Source: Gemmatimonadota bacterium
Lineage (GTDB): Bacteria; Latescibacterota; UBA2968; UBA8231
Assembly (NCBI GenBank): GCA_002712305.1
Contig: PATE01000020.1
Location: forward strand, 7,136-12,446
Length of the DNA stretch: 5,311 bases
Reading direction: 5' to 3'
The position numbers and the translations under genes are program-made. Positions 1-5,311 of this stretch are shown here, piece after piece (position 1 is the first letter of the stretch; each line of letters opens with the position of its first letter). The notes beneath the pieces are model-generated. The model did not search any database. It had not been told where the DNA came from and worked only from the letters and a program-made list of their open reading frames with translations.

Positions 1-135
1 CGGGTCACGAACCTGCTGCCCTTTGGCCTGTTTGAGATGACCGATCTCCTGCGCGTACCCCATCCGACGATTGAGCAGATCGATGATGATCTGGTCTACC
101 GTATCGATGCGAGCGCGCCAATCACTGATGTCCAT
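1..135 (-). CDS. Chorismate mutase, AroQ class, 5' part only (runs off left edge)
   Basis: The first 45 codons are present; the rest lies beyond the left edge. The family converts chorismate to prephenate, the first step towards phenylalanine and tyrosine, in the cytoplasm. The fragment aligns without gaps to the N-terminal helix of the E. coli P-protein mutase domain as I recall it. R7, R24, K35 and D44 fall on the known active-site residues R11, R28, K39 and D48, and the RIDTVD (9-14), LLNRR (20-24) and VRD (42-44) segments are family-typical. The expected later residues (R51, E52 and Q88 in E. coli) are outside the window. The ATG at 135 is preceded by AGGAGA with a 9-nt spacer, and the gene lies 25 nt after the trpS stop, so it is probably co-transcribed. 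It could be a stand-alone mutase of about 90 residues or the front of a fusion with prephenate dehydratase, prephenate dehydrogenase or DAHP synthase. The missing 3' end prevents a decision, so no symbol is given. Confidence 0.88.
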   Translation of the reverse strand, partial: MDISDWRARIDTVDQIIIDLLNRRMGYAQEIGHLKQAKGQQVRDP

Positions 136-144
136 TGGAGTGCG

Positions 145-150
145 TCTCCT
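145..150 (-). promoter_or_regulatory. Ribosome binding site of the chorismate mutase
   Basis: AGGAGA reads on the minus strand 9 nt before the ATG at 135. It is a strong Shine-Dalgarno match and fixes the start of this partial gene. Confidence 0.75.
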
Positions 151-160
151 ATGCAGCCAC

Positions 161-1150
161 TTAACGAAGGCCCATCACCTGCCGCACGTGATCCATCGTC
201 GATTCTGCGATGGGACGCGCGCGTTCCACACCGGCTGCCAGCAGCTCATCGAGTGTGGAAGGGTCGGCAGTGAGTTCTTCATATCGCTGACGAATGGGGG
301 CCAGCGTCTCGATGACAAGCTCGGCGAGATTCTTCTTTAGGTCACCGTAACCCTTGCCGGCAAAACGGGCTTCGATCACCTCACTGGTTTCCCCTGAAAG
401 GGCCTGATAGATCGTGAGCAGGTTCGTCACCCCCGGTCTCTCCGGGTCGAAGACGATGTCGGTCTGCGAATCGGTCACAGCACGCGAGAATTTCTTCTGA
501 ATCATCTTGGGTTCGTCGAGCAGGCCTACAGCGTGAAACTGCCCATCCTCGGACTTCGACATCTTGCGCGTGGGATCGTCGAGCCCCATCACTCGAGCGC
601 CGACTTGACGAATCACCGGCTCGGGCACGACAAAGGATTCGCCATAGAGATTGTTGAAGCGTCCGGCAATATCGCGAGCCAATTCCACGTGCTGTTTCTG
701 ATCGTCACCCACAGGTACGATGGCCGCCTGATACAACAGGATATCGGCAGCCATCAACGTTGGATAGGTCAGCAGTCCCGAGCCCACACTCTCGCCCTGC
801 CCCGTCGACTTGTCCTTGAACTGGGTCATTCGTTGCAGCCACCCCAGGGGGGTGCTGCAGGTGAGCAGCCATGCGAGTTCGGTGTGTTCGGGCACATGGG
901 ATTGAACGAAGAGCACTGAACGCTCTGGATCGATACCACAGGCGATCAGGACAGCCGCCAGCTGCCGCACGCTGCTGCGCAACTGCTGCGGATCATACGG
1001 TACCGTGATGGCGTGCTGATCGACGACGCAGAAGAAGTTGTCGTAGCGCTCCTGATCATCCACCCAGTTGCGGATGGCGCCGACGTAGTTGCCCAGATGC
1101 GGTTCACCGGATGGCTGGATTCCTGAGAATACTCGCGGTTTGTTGCTCAT
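161..1150 (-). CDS. trpS: Tryptophanyl-tRNA synthetase (TrpRS)
   Basis: This 329-residue class I aminoacyl-tRNA synthetase charges tRNA-Trp with tryptophan using ATP in the cytoplasm. The length matches bacterial TrpRS (about 330). The HIGH-type ATP site reads PSGEPHLGN at 13-21, and the KMSKS loop is exact at 196-200. DQHAIT (44-49), YPTLMAADIL (129-138, whose Asp136 corresponds to the tryptophan-binding Asp of Bacillus TrpRS) and VPVGDDQKQH (146-155) complete the Rossmann-fold active site. The C-terminal part is the usual helical domain. ATG at 1150 is preceded by GGAGAG at good spacing, and the Met-Ser-Asn-Lys-Pro start directly precedes the first strand (RVFSGIQPSG), as is normal. It begins 24 nt after trpC and ends 25 nt before the chorismate mutase. 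That placement makes it part of the trp operon, linking supply and use of tryptophan. The gap is too short for a T-box or other leader regulator of its own. No oddity was seen in the protein. Confidence 0.97.
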   Translation of the reverse strand: MSNKPRVFSGIQPSGEPHLGNYVGAIRNWVDDQERYDNFFCVVDQHAITVPYDPQQLRSSVRQLAAVLIACGIDPERSVLFVQSHVPEHTELAWLLTCSTPLGWLQRMTQFKDKSTGQGESVGSGLLTYPTLMAADILLYQAAIVPVGDDQKQHVELARDIAGRFNNLYGESFVVPEPVIRQVGARVMGLDDPTRKMSKSEDGQFHAVGLLDEPKMIQKKFSRAVTDSQTDIVFDPERPGVTNLLTIYQALSGETSEVIEARFAGKGYGDLKKNLAELVIETLAPIRQRYEELTADPSTLDELLAAGVERARPIAESTMDHVRQVMGLR

Positions 1151-1156
1151 CTTCTT

Positions 1157-1162
1157 CTCTCC
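1157..1162 (-). promoter_or_regulatory. Ribosome binding site of trpS
   Basis: GGAGAG reads on the minus strand, with 8 nt between GGAG and the ATG at 1150. The whole trpC-trpS gap is purine-rich, with a second AGGGGA stretch just upstream. Confidence 0.65.
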
Positions 1163-1174
1163 ATTCCCCTCATC

Positions 1175-1954
1175 CTACCCATTCAGCAACCGCTGCACTG
1201 CCATGCCGATATCCTGCTCCCTCATCAACGACTCTCCCACGAGAATCGCGTCGATTCCCGCTTCGGTGAGCTGTCGCACATCGTCATGATCCCGAATCCC
1301 ACTCTCGCTGACCAGGGTCACCGTCTCTGGCACGTGCTCACGCAATTCAAACGTCGTCTCGAGAGACGTCTCGAAGGTTTTCAGATCCCGATTGTTGATC
1401 CCGATCAGACCGGCTCCCGCGCCCAGGGCACGTTCGAGTTCTTCTCGTGTGTGTACTTCCACCAGAACCGATAGACCCAGATCGCGTCCCAGACCCTGAA
1501 GATCCTCGAGCTGACCACCGTCCATGAGGGCGACGATCAGCAAGATCGCATCAGCGCCCAGCAGGCGGGCCTCGTGAATCTGGTAGGGACCGACGGTGAA
1601 ATCCTTGCGTAACACGGGGATCCGGGCCACAGCCCGGGCACGCGTAAGATAGTCGTCGCGGCCTTGAAAATAGGCTTCGTCGGTGAGCACCGAAAGCGCA
1701 CGAGCCCCGTTCTCGGCATAGGTCCGAGCGATCTGTTCAGGATCAAAGTCCTCGCGAATGACACCCTTGGAAGGCGACGCCTTCTTCACCTCCGCAATCA
1801 GCGCGATGGGATCTGTCACCAGGATTCCGGCAAAGTCGGCGGGCGGTTCCATATCGCGTGCCTGGGCGACCACTTCCTCGAGGGGGGCATCCACCATTCG
1901 CCGTGCCACAAACTCTCGTTTGTAAAGCGCGATTTCTTCTAGAATACTGGCCAC
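1175..1954 (-). CDS. trpC: Indole-3-glycerol phosphate synthase
   Basis: This 259-residue single-domain TIM barrel carries out ring closure and decarboxylation of CdRP (carboxyphenylamino-deoxyribulose phosphate) to indole-3-glycerol phosphate, the fourth step from chorismate. All the catalytic residues known from Sulfolobus IGPS can be placed: E55 and K57 in EVKKASPSKG (55-64), K117 in LRKDF (115-119), E166 in VEVH (165-168), N187 in INNRD (186-190), and E217 and S218 in SESGI (216-220). The phosphate loop follows at 238-241. There is no fused TrpF domain, unlike the E. coli bifunctional TrpC-TrpF, so the isomerase must be supplied elsewhere. The start is GTG at 1954; the peptide then begins ASILEEIALYKREFV, matching the usual N-terminal helix, and the next Met (residue 20) would cut into that helix. 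The gene lies 11 nt after the trpD stop, with its Shine-Dalgarno region overlapping the end of trpD, which suggests coupled translation. Confidence 0.96.
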   Translation of the reverse strand: MASILEEIALYKREFVARRMVDAPLEEVVAQARDMEPPADFAGILVTDPIALIAEVKKASPSKGVIREDFDPEQIARTYAENGARALSVLTDEAYFQGRDDYLTRARAVARIPVLRKDFTVGPYQIHEARLLGADAILLIVALMDGGQLEDLQGLGRDLGLSVLVEVHTREELERALGAGAGLIGINNRDLKTFETSLETTFELREHVPETVTLVSESGIRDHDDVRQLTEAGIDAILVGESLMREQDIGMAVQRLLNG

Positions 1955-1957
1955 GTT

Positions 1958-1967
1958 CTCCGTCCTC
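1958..1967 (-). promoter_or_regulatory. Ribosome binding region of trpC, overlapping the trpD stop
   Basis: The minus strand reads GAGGACGGAG just before the GTG at 1954. GAGG is 9 nt away and GGAG only 3 nt away, so the first is the likelier Shine-Dalgarno. It shares bases with the TGA of trpD, fitting re-initiation by ribosomes finishing trpD. Confidence 0.55.
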
Positions 1968-2976
1968 AGGCGTTGCTGACGTCACGCAGACGATCCAGAG
2001 ACGCCCGTGCCTTGCCGAATTCGATCGAATCGCGAGCGACCTTGACACCTGACGCCAGGTCCTGAGAGACACCACCGGCAACGATGGCCGCTGCGGCGTT
2101 CATGACCACCACGTCTGCGGCCGGTCCTAGTTCGCCATCGAGAATGCTGGTGAGGATCGCCGCATTCTGTGCGGCATCTCCACCGGCCAACTGGTCGACA
2201 CTCACTCGCTGCAGTCCAAAGTCTTCAGGCGTGACGTCGTACGTCTTCGTCGCCCCATCGGCCAACTCGGTCACACGACTTGGACCGGTGAGGGTAAGCT
2301 CGTCCAGACCATCGTGACCGTGTACAACAAAGGCGCGCTCTGAACCGAGAGCACCCAGCACGCCTGCCATCGTTTCGGTGAGATCGGGTGCGAAGACGCC
2401 AATCAACTGCCGTTTTGCCCCTGCAGGATTGGTCAGCGGGCCCAGAACGTTGAACACGGTCCGCGTTCCCAGTTCCTTGCGCGGTCCGATGGCGTGTTTC
2501 ATGGCCCCATGCAGGGCAGGTGCAAAAAGGAATCCGATACCCGCCTCGTCGAGACAGTGGCCGACCTGATCCGGCGTGGCTTCGACATTCACGCCCAACT
2601 GGGCCAACACGTCGGCCGAACCACAGCGACTCGACATGGCACGGTTGCCGTGTTTGGCTACGGTCAACCCGGCGCCCGCCACCACGAAAGCAACGGTGGT
2701 TGAGATGTTGAAGGTCCCCGAAGCATCACCACCGGTACCACACGTGTCGACCAGAGGTGCCTTGCCACCGGTGATCTGTGTCGCTTTGGCGCGCATGGTC
2801 TCGGCAAAGCCGGCGATTTCGTCGATCGTTTCACCCTTTGCGCGCAGGGCCATCAGGAATCCGCCGATCTGCGCGTCGGTGGCGTCGCCACTCATGATCT
2901 GCTCCATCACGCCGCGGGCCTCATCTCGGTCGAGACTCTCGCCGGCGATCAACCGGCCAATCGCTGCCTGAATCAT
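1966..2976 (-). CDS. trpD: Anthranilate phosphoribosyltransferase
   Basis: This 336-residue cytoplasmic enzyme transfers the phosphoribosyl group of PRPP to anthranilate. A helical N-terminal domain (about 1-70) precedes the phosphoribosyltransferase domain. Visible hallmarks are the glycine-rich PRPP loop DTCGTGGD (77-84), NIST (90-93), KHGNR (108-112), SSRCGSADV (115-123), the anthranilate-binding stretch [16 protein letters not shown] (161-176) with R166, [10 protein letters not shown] (176-185), and the metal-binding DE pair 225-226 in HDGLDEL. The length is standard for a monofunctional TrpD, with no glutamine amidotransferase domain fused; that activity is the separate trpG just upstream. 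ATG at 2976 overlaps the trpG stop as ATGA and has AAGGAG 8 nt before it, so both the start and translational coupling are well supported. Confidence 0.97.
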   Translation of the reverse strand: MIQAAIGRLIAGESLDRDEARGVMEQIMSGDATDAQIGGFLMALRAKGETIDEIAGFAETMRAKATQITGGKAPLVDTCGTGGDASGTFNISTTVAFVVAGAGLTVAKHGNRAMSSRCGSADVLAQLGVNVEATPDQVGHCLDEAGIGFLFAPALHGAMKHAIGPRKELGTRTVFNVLGPLTNPAGAKRQLIGVFAPDLTETMAGVLGALGSERAFVVHGHDGLDELTLTGPSRVTELADGATKTYDVTPEDFGLQRVSVDQLAGGDAAQNAAILTSILDGELGPAADVVVMNAAAAIVAGGVSQDLASGVKVARDSIEFGKARASLDRLRDVSNA

Positions 2977-3569
2977 TTCACCATCTCCTTCTGGTTTCCT
3001 GTCTGCAGAACGAAGTTCGACAGCAGTTTTTTGCCCTTCTGACCCGTTAGCACCGATTCGGGGTGGAACTGAACTCCCTCCACGCTCAGTTCCTTGTGAC
3101 GCAGTCCCATCACCAGACCATCATCGGTCTCGGCCACGACCTCCAGACACTCAGGAACACTGTCACGTCGCACGATCAGAGAGTGATAACGGGTCGCTGT
3201 AAACGGATTCGGCAAACCCGAATAGATGCCCTGGCCGTCGTGCCGAATCTCCGACGTCTTGCCGTGCATGATGTAGGGCGCACGCTCCACGATCCCACCG
3301 AACGCCTGTCCGATGGTCTGATGACCAAGACAGACGCCAAGAATCGGGATCTGACCCGAGAATCGATGCACCAGATCGAGACTGATCCCGGCCACGTCCG
3401 GTGTGCAGGGCCCAGGAGAGATAATCAGACGCTCCGGCGCCAGTTCGGCGATCTGATCGAGCTCGATCTTGTCGTTGCGAAAGACCTGCAGGTCGGTGGC
3501 GCCGATCTCGCCCAGATACTGGACGAGATTGTATGTGAACGAATCGTAATTGTCTATCAGCAGGATCAT
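2973..3569 (-). CDS. trpG: Anthranilate synthase component II (glutamine amidotransferase)
   Basis: This 198-residue class I glutamine amidotransferase hydrolyses glutamine and passes ammonia to TrpE. Motifs: [11 protein letters not shown] (4-14), SPGPCTP (51-57, oxyanion region), nucleophile Cys80 in GVCLGHQ (78-84), HGK (102-104), YHSL (128-131), and the catalytic His169 and Glu171 in QFHPES (167-172). Length and start are typical of TrpG/PabA. The reading frame stays open upstream to an ATG at 3635 (22 extra codons). I reject that start because the family begins at [14 protein letters not shown] lies 7 nt before the ATG at 3569, and the extension is an out-of-frame reading of a duplicated junction that overlaps trpE. 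Its stop overlaps the trpD start. A PabA role with p-aminobenzoate synthase (shared amidotransferase) is possible, but the setting between trpE and trpD makes TrpG primary. Confidence 0.95.
   Translation of the reverse strand: MILLIDNYDSFTYNLVQYLGEIGATDLQVFRNDKIELDQIAELAPERLIISPGPCTPDVAGISLDLVHRFSGQIPILGVCLGHQTIGQAFGGIVERAPYIMHGKTSEIRHDGQGIYSGLPNPFTATRYHSLIVRRDSVPECLEVVAETDDGLVMGLRHKELSVEGVQFHPESVLTGQKGKKLLSNFVLQTGNQKEMVK
2985..2990 (-). promoter_or_regulatory. Ribosome binding site of trpD, inside the end of trpG
   Basis: AAGGAG reads on the minus strand 8 nt before the trpD ATG. It lies within the last codons of trpG, as expected for a coupled ATGA junction. Confidence 0.75.
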
Positions 3570-3621
3570 CTTGCCACCTCGGTGCCAATCGGAGGGGAAT
3601 CGTGATTGTCTATCAGAAGAA

Positions 3622-3625
<4 letters not shown>
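3566..3625 (-). CDS. 19-codon mini-ORF between trpE and trpG (chimeric junction remnant)
   Basis: This is a short frame with its own ATG and stop, translating as [19 protein letters not shown]. Residues 1-10 match the TrpG N-terminus except Tyr8 to His. Residues 8-19 ([12 protein letters not shown]) line up ungapped with the last 12 residues of TrpE ([12 protein letters not shown]), sharing D, S, V and R plus similar positions. Its ATG overlaps the trpE stop as ATGA, and its TGA overlaps the trpG start as ATGA. CGAGG lies 10 nt upstream. It has no room for a domain, so a catalytic role is excluded. I infer either a neutral scar of a tandem duplication or a translational relay that carries ribosomes from trpE to trpG. 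Whether it is translated is not known from the sequence. Confidence 0.55.
3577..3581 (-). promoter_or_regulatory. Ribosome binding site that decides the trpG start
   Basis: CGAGG reads on the minus strand 7 nt before the ATG at 3569, supporting the 198-residue TrpG over the longer reading from 3635. A diverged counterpart (CGAGG at 3636-3640) lies 10 nt before the mini-ORF ATG, as expected if the junction was duplicated. Confidence 0.65.
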
Positions 3626-5220
<1,595 letters not shown>

Positions 5221-5311
5221 TTTGCCTGATGTGATGTCGGCTCGGTGCAATTTCGAGTTCGATCTTTGATGGCCCCCTCAGGCGCCGTTGCGTGGCCCAA
5301 CGTGATTGCCG
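5221..5311. other. Upstream edge region of the operon; no clear promoter or leader
   Basis: These 91 bases precede trpE. On the minus strand one frame is open from the edge (5309) to a TGA at 5219-5217 that overlaps the trpE ATG at 5220 as ATGA, giving 30 codons of a possible upstream gene. A second frame ends at TGA 5280-5278 after 10 codons (ending PRNGA). Neither tail is recognisable, so I call no gene. There is no run of Trp codons, no convincing -35/-10 pair and no U-tract terminator. Only AGG, 4 or 7 nt before the two ATGs, resembles a Shine-Dalgarno. The true promoter probably lies beyond the right edge. Confidence 0.4.

Noticed and set aside
533-919. Plus-strand open frame of 128 codons antisense to trpS
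   Set aside because: It is a shadow of the trpS coding strand with no family signature of its own.
1151-1174. Possible T-box or riboswitch controlling trpS
   Set aside because: The trpC-trpS gap is 24 nt, far too short for a T-box, and is filled by the Shine-Dalgarno region.
3063-3605. Plus-strand open frame of 180 codons antisense to trpG
   Set aside because: It mirrors a well-supported trpG with intact catalytic motifs and shows no recognisable domain.
5286-5302. Inverted repeat CGTTG-7 nt-CAACG upstream of trpE as a terminator or attenuator
   Set aside because: The stem is only 5 bp with no U-tract, and there is no leader peptide with tandem Trp codons, so it is within chance expectation.

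Overview
The window holds a compact bacterial tryptophan gene cluster, read entirely on the minus strand (right to left). In transcription order it is trpE, trpG, trpD, trpC, trpS (tryptophanyl-tRNA synthetase), then the first 45 codons of an AroQ-class chorismate mutase that runs off the left edge. All five complete genes are full length, keep their catalytic motifs and show no frameshift. The DNA is moderately GC-rich by eye. Shine-Dalgarno sites, ATGA stop/start overlaps and GTG use mark it as bacterial. The order EGDC, separate TrpG and TrpD, a trpS inside the cluster and a small chorismate mutase behind it would fit Acidobacteriota or a similar Gram-negative phylum, but this is a low-confidence guess.

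Layout from the right edge: 5221-5311 is upstream sequence with no recognisable promoter or leader. trpE occupies 5220-3622. A 56-bp imperfect tandem duplication covers the trpE/trpG junction (about 3660-3541) and contains a 19-codon mini-ORF (3625-3566). trpG is 3569-2973, trpD 2976-1966, trpC 1954-1175 (GTG start), trpS 1150-161, and the chorismate mutase begins at 135. Three ATGA overlaps in a row (trpE/mini-ORF, mini-ORF/trpG, trpG/trpD) give way to gaps of 11, 24 and 25 nt, so this looks like one transcript with tight translational coupling at its upstream end. No gap is large enough to hold an internal T-box or attenuator.

Together the genes take chorismate to anthranilate (TrpE with the TrpG amidotransferase), to phosphoribosyl-anthranilate (TrpD) and, after the TrpF isomerisation, to indole-3-glycerol phosphate (TrpC). 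trpF, trpB and trpA are not in the window. TrpS uses the end product. Chorismate mutase draws on the same chorismate pool for phenylalanine and tyrosine.

The pathway genes are ordinary. The most interesting element is the trpE-trpG junction: three copies of CGATTC spaced exactly 56 bp apart mark a tandem duplication that made a chimeric mini-ORF with a trpG-like head and a trpE-like tail. It preserves an ATGA overlap on both sides, and it also creates a misleading 22-codon upstream extension of the trpG frame. I found no wholly novel system.
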